From contig CALZNR010000126.1 in the NCBI GenBank assembly GCA_945827565.1, positions 1 to 5,130 of the forward strand: a stretch of 5,130 nt of DNA. Direction: 5' to 3'. This DNA comes from an uncultured Prevotella sp. (lineage in GTDB: Bacteria > Bacteroidota > Bacteroidia > Bacteroidales > Bacteroidaceae). Below the pieces are notes generated by a model, which was given only the letters and a program-made list of their open reading frames with translations, had not been told where the DNA came from and ran no database searches. Position numbers and translations under genes: made by a program. The stretch's first letter is position 1. Each line of letters starts with the position of its first letter. Below are positions 1 through 5,130 of this stretch, piece by piece.

Positions 1-44
1 ATTTCTGCCTGTCTCGTGGGCTCGGAGATGTGTATAAGAGACAG
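1..44 (+). other. Untrimmed Nextera (Tn5) sequencing adapter, not genomic
   Basis: Bases 26-44 are exactly the 19-bp Tn5 mosaic end AGATGTGTATAAGAGACAG. Bases 11-25 (GTCTCGTGGGCTCGG) are the Nextera read-2 side adapter sequence. Bases 3-10 (TTCTGCCT) match, from memory, the N703 i7 index, and bases 1-2 (AT) would be the last two bases of the P7 oligo. The whole P7-index-adapter-mosaic end order is therefore intact and joins genomic DNA at base 45. This is a library artefact at a contig end, not a transposon in the organism; the natural sequence to the left is missing. Confidence 0.98.
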
Positions 45-250
45 ATATCAAAGAACACAGTAAGTTCTTCGCCGTTCTGTATATTAAAGTTCTTGATTCT
101 GTCCTCTCCAAATAGTCTGAACACACACTTCTTAGGGTACTGACCGGGCACCTCAAGCACATACTCCTGCGACATCCAGGCGTTTCCTGTACGCTGCGAC
201 ACGCCGCTATTGGCCGGCAATACTGCGATAATTCTACCTGTTAATTCCAT
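45..250 (-). CDS. DUF3127 domain protein, N-terminal part only (cut by adapter)
   Basis: The reverse strand reads from an ATG at 250-248 as MELTGRIIAVLPANSGVSQR and continues without a stop for 68 codons. The pattern of a short strand (GRIIAVLP), a G-N-x-W segment (residues 22-25), QEYVLEVPGQYPKK (28-41) and a hydrophobic strand (VFRLFG, 43-48) is that of the DUF3127 family, small Bacteroidota proteins of roughly 110-130 residues. The family has no established function that I know of; its compact all-beta look would suit an OB-like fold, which is only inference. The C-terminal half is absent because the read enters adapter at base 44. Any call that runs on to base 1 adds a false tail. The gene is divergent from dnaN; the leader is A-rich with no clear Shine-Dalgarno sequence, as usual in this phylum. 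Family assignment is from recalled sequence resemblance. Confidence 0.85.
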
Positions 251-279
251 GTTTATTGTTTTCTTTAGATTGTTATACT

Positions 280-336
280 CTTGAAAAATTTGACTGCGAA
301 AGTAATAATTTTCTTTCAAATAATCAATTTTTCAAG
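280..336. repeat. 11-bp perfect inverted repeat in divergent intergenic region
   Basis: CTTGAAAAATT at 280-290 is the exact reverse complement of AATTTTTCAAG at 326-336, with 35 bp between. A smaller 5-bp inverted pair (GAAAG 298-302, CTTTC 313-317) is nested in the loop. The element lies between two divergent genes, so a terminator role is unlikely. The right arm ends 6 bp before the -33 box of the dnaN promoter, and both arms flank the likely promoter or leader of the DUF3127 gene. It could be an operator for a dimeric regulator or an RNA hairpin in the DUF3127 leader. The repeat is seen directly; its function is inference. Confidence 0.6.
298..328 (-). promoter_or_regulatory. Weak candidate promoter for the DUF3127 gene
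   Basis: On the reverse strand ATTG (328-325) is followed after 19 bp by TTACTTTC (305-298). This is the spacing of the Bacteroidota promoter (TTTG-N19-21-TAnnTTTG), but there is one mismatch in the first box and two in the second. It would start transcription around 290, giving a leader of about 40 nt. The region is very AT-rich, so such near-matches are easy to find. Confidence 0.25.
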
Positions 337-342
337 GAATAT

Positions 343-373
343 TTTGCCACTGCAAGCGTTTTTTGTAACTTTG
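343..373 (+). promoter_or_regulatory. Bacteroidota-type promoter of the dnaN operon
   Basis: TTTG at 343-346, a 19-bp spacer and TAACTTTG at 366-373 match the known -33/-7 consensus of the primary sigma factor in Bacteroides and relatives (TTTG-N19-21-TAnnTTTG) at every fixed position. Transcription would start near 380, leaving a dnaN leader of roughly 80 nt. That leader holds a 13-codon ORF (411-452). Nothing equally good is seen further downstream before the other plus-strand genes, so this promoter may serve the whole cluster. Confidence 0.75.
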
Positions 374-463
374 TACGACATAACTTCTGACCGCCCTGTG
401 CAATCAAGAGATGATGGCAGACAGGACAAAACACAACGTCACGAATAACTAAACTATACAAAT

Positions 464-1585
464 ATGAGATTCACATTATCGAGCACCCCCCTATCCAACA
501 AACTGTTGGCATTGTCAAAAGTATTGAACAGCAGGAACACACTCCCCATACTGTCCGATTTTCTGTTTACTATCAGCAGTAACAAGCTCACCCTCACGGC
601 ATCTGACGGCGAGAACACCATGGAGACAAGCATCGAACTGAACGAGAACGATGGAGATGGGCTCTTTGCCATCAACGGTCACGACCTGCTGGAAGCAGTA
701 AAGGGCATTTCGGAGCAGCCCATTACTTTTGACATCAAAGGCGACGAGAGAATAGCCAGAATATCCTACCTCAACGGATTGTTCTCACTGCCCATCGATA
801 ATGCAGAAGATTATCCACACACCCTGGAAATCAATGAGGGAGCCACAGAGATAAGCATCCCATCTGCCACCCTTGCCGATTGCATCAACCGCGCCATCTT
901 TGCCACAGCGCAGGATGAGATACGCCCCGTAATGAACGGTATCTATTTCGACTTGACACCAGAGCATCTGGCCATAGTGGCAAGCGACGGGCACAAGCTG
1001 GTGAGGAGCAAAGTGTTCTCGGTAAAAGCCGACACACCAGCATCATTCATTCTTCCCAAAAAACCCGCTGGTTTGTTAAAAAATGCACTGGGCAAGGAAG
1101 ATGATGTAACCATCAGATTCAACAGCAGTAATGCCGAAATTGTTTTTGCAGAAAACAAACTCAGCTGCCGCCTCATTGAGGGCAGATATCCCAACTATAA
1201 TTCTGTGATTCCACAGAACAACCCCAACGTTATCACCATTGAGCGCACCGCACTGCTTTCGGCACTGCGCCGTGTGATGCCCTTTGCCAACGATGCAAGC
1301 AACCTGATACGCTTCCGCTTGGAATACAACGCCCTGCAACTGGATGCCGAGGACTACGACTTTGCGAAGAATGCCACCGAACGCATGCAGTGCGATTACA
1401 ATGGCACCCCCATGAGCATAGGCTTCAAGGGCAACGCCTTTGTGGAAGTGCTGAGCAATGTGGAGTGCCAGGACGTGTTTATACAATTGGCAGATCCAAG
1501 CAGGGCTGGTGTGGTGGTACCTGCCGAGCAACCCGAGGGACAGGATATCCTGATGCTGCTGATGCCTATGCTGATTAACGAATAG
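464..1585 (+). CDS. dnaN: DNA polymerase III subunit beta (sliding clamp)
   Basis: Encodes the ring-shaped clamp that holds the replicative polymerase and many repair enzymes on DNA. The 373-residue product has the normal length for the family and room for its three similar domains (about 1-120, 121-250, 251-373). Recognisable marks are the N-terminal SNKLLALSKVLNSRNTLPIL (11-30), RPVMNGIYFDL (154-164) and ASDGHKL (173-179) in the middle domain, CRLIEGRYPNYNSVIP (235-250) matching the conserved (D/E)GR(F/Y)P-Y-V-P segment, and the C-terminal LMLLMPM (363-369) that forms part of the partner-binding pocket. The ATG at 464 starts exactly at the conserved N-terminus; no Shine-Dalgarno sequence precedes it, only an A-rich stretch. 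It is the first gene of the plus-strand cluster and has its own promoter about 90 bp upstream. dnaA and recF are not beside it in this window. Confidence 0.97.
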   Translation: MRFTLSSTPLSNKLLALSKVLNSRNTLPILSDFLFTISSNKLTLTASDGENTMETSIELNENDGDGLFAINGHDLLEAVKGISEQPITFDIKGDERIARISYLNGLFSLPIDNAEDYPHTLEINEGATEISIPSATLADCINRAIFATAQDEIRPVMNGIYFDLTPEHLAIVASDGHKLVRSKVFSVKADTPASFILPKKPAGLLKNALGKEDDVTIRFNSSNAEIVFAENKLSCRLIEGRYPNYNSVIPQNNPNVITIERTALLSALRRVMPFANDASNLIRFRLEYNALQLDAEDYDFAKNATERMQCDYNGTPMSIGFKGNAFVEVLSNVECQDVFIQLADPSRAGVVVPAEQPEGQDILMLLMPMLINE

Positions 1586-1600
1586 CCGTAAGACACTGTC

Positions 1601-2461
1601 ATGGAATTGAACTTGAAACGACCGCTGGTCATCTTTGACCTGGAAACCACAGGACTGGATATCGTAAAAGACAGGATTATCCAGATAGCCTATATCAAGG
1701 TGATGCCAGATGGGACAGAGACTCGTGCAAACATACTCATCAACCCAGAAAAAACAATTCCGCCTACAGTGGAGGAGCTTACAGGCATCAAGAACTCACA
1801 GGTGAAACAGCAGCCCACCTTCAAGCAGATAGCCAAAGACCTGCAGGAAGAGTTCAAGGGATGCGACTTTGCAGGGTACAACTCCAACGGATTCGACATT
1901 CCCGTACTGGCAGAGGAGTTTTTGAGAGCAGGGGTTGATTTCGACTTCCACAAGTGCCAGTTTATTGATGTACAAACCATCTTCCACAAGATGGAGAAGA
2001 GAAATCTTGCGGCTGCCTACAAATTCTACTGTGGCAGAAAGATGGAGGAAGACTTTGATGCACATAGAGCAGATCAAGATACAGAGGCCACTTACCGCGT
2101 ACTGAAAGGACAACTGGACAAATACAATCCGGAGACAGAACCCGAAAAAGACCGCCAGTTGCAGAACGATGTGTCATTCCTCGCTGCTTTTTCCAAGCAG
2201 AACAACAACGTGGATTTTGCCGGCAGAATCATCTGGGCAGCAAAGAAAAAGCCCGATGGCACTCCACTGCTTGACAGTGAAGGAAATGAGGTGATGCACG
2301 AGGTGTTCAACTTCGGCAAGTACAAAGGCGAACCCGTGAGAGCTGTGCTCCATAGAGATCCCGGCTACTTCAGTTGGATGCTTGCAGGAGATTTTACCTA
2401 CAACACCAAACAGGTGCTTACCCGGATAAGGCTTTCGGAAAGCATATTGATGAACAAATAA
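1601..2461 (+). CDS. DEDDh 3'-5' exonuclease with ExoX-like C-terminal domain
   Basis: A 286-residue nuclease of the DnaQ family, which removes nucleotides from DNA (or RNA) 3' ends using two metal ions. All catalytic residues are present: Asp13 and Glu15 in FDLETTGL (Exo I), Asp99 in NSNGFDIPVL (Exo II), and His155 with Asp160 in HRADQD (Exo III, the DEDDh form). After a linker (about 175-230), residues 236-275 (FNFGKYKGEPV, then YFSWML) resemble the small C-terminal domain found in exodeoxyribonuclease X and related proteins. It lies 15 nt after dnaN and 35 nt before coaBC. It could act as a proofreading subunit or a stand-alone repair exonuclease; the sequence does not decide this. The hexapeptide QNDVSF at 188-193 resembles a clamp-binding motif. 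It is often annotated as 'polymerase III epsilon subunit' or simply '3'-5' exonuclease'. Catalytic competence is well supported, substrate is not. Confidence 0.92.
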   Translation: MELNLKRPLVIFDLETTGLDIVKDRIIQIAYIKVMPDGTETRANILINPEKTIPPTVEELTGIKNSQVKQQPTFKQIAKDLQEEFKGCDFAGYNSNGFDIPVLAEEFLRAGVDFDFHKCQFIDVQTIFHKMEKRNLAAAYKFYCGRKMEEDFDAHRADQDTEATYRVLKGQLDKYNPETEPEKDRQLQNDVSFLAAFSKQNNNVDFAGRIIWAAKKKPDGTPLLDSEGNEVMHEVFNFGKYKGEPVRAVLHRDPGYFSWMLAGDFTYNTKQVLTRIRLSESILMNK

Positions 2462-2485
2462 AACAGGTTGAACAAGCGAAACAAC

Positions 2486-2492
2486 AAGGTGG
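2486..2492 (+). promoter_or_regulatory. Shine-Dalgarno-like site that fixes the coaBC start
   Basis: AAGGTGG lies 4 nt before the ATG at 2497 (GG core 7 nt before it). It is the clearest purine-rich ribosome binding site in this window, and supports 2497 over the in-frame ATG at 2374 that lies inside the exonuclease gene. Confidence 0.5.
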
Positions 2493-2496
2493 CACT

Positions 2497-3717
2497 ATGC
2501 TGAAAGGAAAAAGAATTGTATTGGGAATCACAGGCTCCATTGCAGCCTATAAGTCATGCCTCATCATCAGGGAACTGATGAAGGCAGGTGCCGAGGTACA
2601 GGTGGTAATAACTCCTGCTGGCAAGGAGTTCATCACCCCCATTACGCTGTCGGCTCTCACTCAGAAGCCAGTCATCTCAGAGTTCTTTTCACAGAGAGAC
2701 GGCACATGGCACAGTCATGTGTCCTTGGGCCTATGGGCAGACGCCATGCTCATTGCGCCCTGCACAGCATCCACCTTGGGAAAGATGGCACACGGCATTG
2801 CAGACAACATGCTGATTACTACCTATCTGTCCATGAAAGCTCCAGTATTCATTGCACCAGCAATGGACCTTGACATGTACCGTCATCCGAGCACTGTGGC
2901 CAACATGGAGCAACTGAAATCTTACGGCAATCACATCATAGAACCTGCAAGCGGATTTCTGGCAAGCGGCTTAGAAGGCAAAGGGCGTATGGAAGAACCT
3001 GCTGTCATCGTGAGACACCTTGCTGACTTTTTCAAAGGAAACACACAGCAACTAAGGGGAAAGAAGATCATGATTACGGCGGGGCCAACTTACGAAAAGA
3101 TTGACCCTGTGAGATTCATCGGCAACTACTCCAGCGGAAAGATGGGCATTGCCCTGGCAGACGAATGTGCACGCCGCGGGGCAGAAGTGACCCTCATTGC
3201 AGGTCCCACCCCACTCCGCACATCCTATGCAGGAATACACAGAATTGACGTAGAAAGCTGCGAAGAGATGTATCACGCCGCCACTGGGTGCTTCGCACAG
3301 CAGGATGCAGCCATCCTATGTGCTGCCGTGGCAGACTACAAGCCCATAACCACTGCCCAAGAGAAAATAAAGCGCACAAAAGAAGACTTGACCATTACGC
3401 TGACACACACGGAAGACATCGCAGCGGCACTGGGCAAGGAGAAAAAACAATCGCAGGTAATGGTGGGCTTCGCATTGGAAACCTGTAACGAAGAGGCGAA
3501 TGCACAGGGCAAACTACAAAGGAAAAACCTTGACTTCATTGTACTCAACTCATTGCGCAACGAGGGCACTTGCTTCAGAAGCAACGAGAACCAGATTACC
3601 ATCATCACTAAGAACGGCAAGACAGAGTACGAAAAGAAAGGCAAGAACGCCGTAGCCTGCGACATCATTGACCAACTATACAAACAACTCCTTGAAAAAA
3701 AACAGCAGAATGAGTAA
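2497..3717 (+). CDS. coaBC: Bifunctional phosphopantothenoylcysteine decarboxylase / phosphopantothenate-cysteine ligase
   Basis: Two steps of coenzyme A synthesis: the CoaB half joins cysteine to 4'-phosphopantothenate using CTP, and the FMN-containing CoaC half decarboxylates the product to 4'-phosphopantetheine. The 406-residue length equals that of E. coli Dfp. CoaC (about 1-180) shows the flavin-binding start VLGITGSIAAYKS (8-20), His74 (E. coli His75), APCTAST (87-93) and APAMDLDM (120-127). CoaB (about 186-406) shows ITAGPTYEKIDPVR (193-206), Asn210 in NYSSGKMG (E. coli Asn210), AAVADYKP (276-283) and Lys290 in EKIKR (E. coli Lys289). Two CoaC positions differ from E. coli: Asp124 where E. 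coli has Asn125, and Ser157 where it has Cys158. The start at 2497 is chosen because it begins the conserved domain and follows AAGGTGG; an in-frame ATG at 2374 would overlap the previous gene by 88 nt and add 41 unrelated residues. The 3' end overlaps the next gene by 8 nt. Confidence 0.96.
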   Translation: MLKGKRIVLGITGSIAAYKSCLIIRELMKAGAEVQVVITPAGKEFITPITLSALTQKPVISEFFSQRDGTWHSHVSLGLWADAMLIAPCTASTLGKMAHGIADNMLITTYLSMKAPVFIAPAMDLDMYRHPSTVANMEQLKSYGNHIIEPASGFLASGLEGKGRMEEPAVIVRHLADFFKGNTQQLRGKKIMITAGPTYEKIDPVRFIGNYSSGKMGIALADECARRGAEVTLIAGPTPLRTSYAGIHRIDVESCEEMYHAATGCFAQQDAAILCAAVADYKPITTAQEKIKRTKEDLTITLTHTEDIAAALGKEKKQSQVMVGFALETCNEEANAQGKLQRKNLDFIVLNSLRNEGTCFRSNENQITIITKNGKTEYEKKGKNAVACDIIDQLYKQLLEKKQQNE

Positions 3718-4633
3718 GAACCCAATCTACCGCATTTCCGTTTGTATCCTATTGCTCCTTGTGCTGTGCCACCTGAACACATCTTCACAGGAATTGCAAG
3801 CCAAGATAAACATCAACTCCAGCAAGATTACAGGTACCGATGCCAGTGTTTTCACCAACCTGCAAGAGACACTTGAACAGTTTGTCAACGACAGGCAGTG
3901 GACTGACTTGCAGTTTCAGAAGAACGAACGCATCGTATGCAACTTCAACATCACCGTAGAGAAATACGACAAGACTTCAAACATGTTTGAGTGTACTGCC
4001 ATGATTCAGGCAAACCGTCCGGTTTACAATGCGCAATACACCACCACCATCTACAACAACAAGGACAGCAAGTTTAACTTTACCTTCGCACAGTTCGACC
4101 AGCTGAACTTCAACGAGGAGATGATAGACAACCAGCTTACGGCACTCTTTGCCTATTATGCCTATCTCATCATCGGCATCAACCTTGACACTTTTTCGCC
4201 CATGGGCGGCACAGAGGTGCTGCAGCGCTGTCTCAATCTGACCAACAACACCCAAAATCTGGACTTTGCCGGATGGAAGGCTTTTGAAGACAGCAAGAAC
4301 AGATATGCCATCATCAACGACTATATGGATTCGGGAATGAAAGCTTTTCGTCAATTACAGTACGACTACTACCGCAAGGGACTTGACGAAATGGCAAACA
4401 ACGTGGAGCGTGGACGCACCTGTATCACCGATGCACTGGAACTGGACTTGAAACAAGCACACGCAGACAAGCCTCTGAGTTTGCTTCCACAGATATGGAC
4501 CGACTATAAACGCGATGAGATTGCCAACATATACAAAGGCAAGGGCACCGCAAAAGAAAAGGAAAAAGTATATAACCTGCTGATGGACATGAATGCTTCA
4601 CAAAGCAATTCATGGAACAAGATAAAAGAATAA
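3710..4633 (+). CDS. DUF4835 family exported protein (PorD-like)
   Basis: A 307-residue protein with an N-terminal signal peptide: basic start (K3, R8), hydrophobic core at 9-20 (ISVCILLLLVLC) and a probable cleavage near SSQ/EL (25-29), so it should sit in the periplasm or outer membrane. The mature part carries family-like segments: ININSSKITGTDASVF (33-48), FVNDRQWTD (58-66), NRPVYN (102-107), and AYYAYLIIGINLDTFSPMGG (148-167). I recognise these as DUF4835, a Bacteroidota family some databases name type IX secretion protein PorD; its biochemical role is not known to me, and a role in secretion is from that name only. Cys20 lacks a proper lipobox (LVLC), so a lipoprotein is unlikely. The ATG at 3710 overlaps the coaBC stop by 8 nt, pointing to translational coupling; an in-frame ATG at 3668 would put 14 extra polar residues before the signal peptide and is less likely. 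Confidence 0.87.
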   Translation: MSKNPIYRISVCILLLLVLCHLNTSSQELQAKININSSKITGTDASVFTNLQETLEQFVNDRQWTDLQFQKNERIVCNFNITVEKYDKTSNMFECTAMIQANRPVYNAQYTTTIYNNKDSKFNFTFAQFDQLNFNEEMIDNQLTALFAYYAYLIIGINLDTFSPMGGTEVLQRCLNLTNNTQNLDFAGWKAFEDSKNRYAIINDYMDSGMKAFRQLQYDYYRKGLDEMANNVERGRTCITDALELDLKQAHADKPLSLLPQIWTDYKRDEIANIYKGKGTAKEKEKVYNLLMDMNASQSNSWNKIKE

Positions 4634-4662
4634 CTTCATCCCTCCAAACAACGCAACACCCC

Positions 4663-5130
4663 ATGCTCACACATCTTTACATAAAGAACTTTGTACTTAT
4701 CGACAAACTGGACATTGACTTTCGTCCGGGATTCTCTGTCATCACAGGAGAGACGGGAGCAGGAAAAAGTATTGTTCTCGGAGCTATCAACCTGCTGCTG
4801 GGACAAAGAGCCGACAGTAAAGTGATGAAGAACAATGAAGAGAAATGCGTGATTGAGGCTCATTTCGACATATCACAAAGGTCTTTGGAGCACATCTTTG
4901 AAGAAAACGACCTTGATTATGACAAAGAGCAGTGCATCATCAGAAGAGAAATCACACCCAATGGTAAAAGCAGAGCATACATCAACGACACCCCTGCCCC
5001 TCTTGCCACACTAAAAACCATCGGCGAATACCTCATCGACATACACAGTCAGCACAAAAACCTGCTTATCAACAATCAGGCATTTCAGTTAGACGTGGTT
5101 GACCTCATGTCCAACAGCAAGGAGATATTG
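4663..5130 (+). CDS. recN: DNA repair protein RecN, N-terminal part (runs off the window)
   Basis: RecN is an SMC-like ATPase that acts in recombinational repair of double-strand breaks. The 156 codons present are open to the end of the window; full-length RecN is about 550 residues, so the coiled coil and the C-terminal ATPase half (Walker B, signature motif) lie beyond. Visible marks are the SMC-type start LTHLYIKNFVLIDKLDIDF (2-20), Walker A GETGAGKS (29-36), LLLGQRAD (44-51), the RecN-typical RREITPNGKSRAYIND (94-109) and LIDIHSQHKNLL (124-135) near the Q-loop region. The ATG at 4663 fits the conserved N-terminus exactly and follows the DUF4835 stop by 29 nt. No Shine-Dalgarno sequence is evident in that gap, which is C- and A-rich, and no SOS-type box is recognisable there, so transcription from the upstream operon is likely. 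Confidence 0.95.
   Translation, partial: MLTHLYIKNFVLIDKLDIDFRPGFSVITGETGAGKSIVLGAINLLLGQRADSKVMKNNEEKCVIEAHFDISQRSLEHIFEENDLDYDKEQCIIRREITPNGKSRAYINDTPAPLATLKTIGEYLIDIHSQHKNLLINNQAFQLDVVDLMSNSKEIL

Noticed and set aside
26..44. Tn5 mosaic end suggesting an inserted transposon; also TGTGTATAA at 30-38, a reverse-strand DnaA-box match.
   Set aside because: Both belong to the Nextera adapter. There is no transposase gene or second end, and the flank to the left is index and P7 sequence.
1076..1531. 151-codon minus-strand ORF inside dnaN.
   Set aside because: It is antisense to a well-conserved gene, its translation looks like no family I know, and it follows from codon composition of dnaN.
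2374..2496. In-frame 41-codon N-terminal extension of CoaBC from the ATG at 2374.
   Set aside because: It lies over the end of the exonuclease gene, lacks resemblance to CoaC, and the ATG at 2497 has both the conserved domain start and a Shine-Dalgarno-like site.
3695..3702. Run of eight A residues near the end of coaBC; a one-base slip there could fuse CoaBC to the DUF4835 frame.
   Set aside because: The DUF4835 gene has its own start and a signal peptide that would be useless inside a fusion, and A-runs are common in Lys codons here.
3336..3788. 150-codon minus-strand ORF across the coaBC-DUF4835 junction.
   Set aside because: It is antisense to two well-supported genes; its Ser/Phe/Cys-rich translation is a typical reverse-strand shadow.
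4681..4697. AAAGAACTTTGTAC near the recN start, similar to the -7 box of the dnaN promoter.
   Set aside because: It lies in recN codons after the start, the first base of the TAnnTTTG box is wrong, and no TTTG is found 19-21 bp upstream.
464..5130. A novel defence, mobile or biosynthetic system hidden in the cluster.
   Set aside because: Every plus-strand gene fits a known conserved family, there are no repeats, integrase, CRISPR or atypical composition, and the intergenic gaps are under 40 nt.

Overview
The window looks like a piece of a Bacteroidales chromosome, most likely Prevotella or a close relative. The evidence is the gene order (dnaN, a DnaQ/ExoX-type exonuclease, coaBC, a DUF4835 gene, recN), a divergent DUF3127 gene (a family typical of Bacteroidota), a Bacteroidota-type promoter (TTTG-N19-TAACTTTG) ahead of dnaN, and weak or absent Shine-Dalgarno sequences at most starts. 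The genus is inferred from overall feel, not proven.

Layout. Bases 1-44 are not genomic: they are an untrimmed Illumina Nextera adapter, including what looks like an i7 index, so this is a raw assembly contig end. Bases 45-250 (minus strand) are the first 68 codons of a DUF3127 protein cut off by the adapter. Bases 251-463 form a divergent intergenic region with the dnaN promoter, an 11-bp perfect inverted repeat (280-290/326-336), a weak candidate promoter for the DUF3127 gene and a short upstream ORF (411-452). From 464 to the right end, five genes run on the plus strand with gaps of 15, 35, -8 (overlap) and 29 nt, which fits a single operon: dnaN (sliding clamp), a two-domain 3'-5' exonuclease, coaBC (coenzyme A biosynthesis), a secreted DUF4835 protein, and the first 156 codons of recN. 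I see no terminator or convincing internal promoter between them.

How the genes relate. DnaN, the exonuclease and RecN all belong to replication and repair. The exonuclease carries a possible clamp-binding hexapeptide just after its catalytic domain, so a direct link to the neighbouring clamp is plausible. CoaBC makes 4'-phosphopantetheine for CoA; the DUF4835 protein is predicted to be exported and has been linked by name to type IX secretion. Their co-transcription with replication genes has no obvious functional logic and may be growth-rate coupling.

I did not find a previously undescribed system here: the genes are conserved housekeeping genes. The points most worth checking are the adapter and the chimeric protein tail it creates, the inverted repeat next to the dnaN promoter, the possible clamp-binding motif in the exonuclease, and two active-site substitutions in CoaC.
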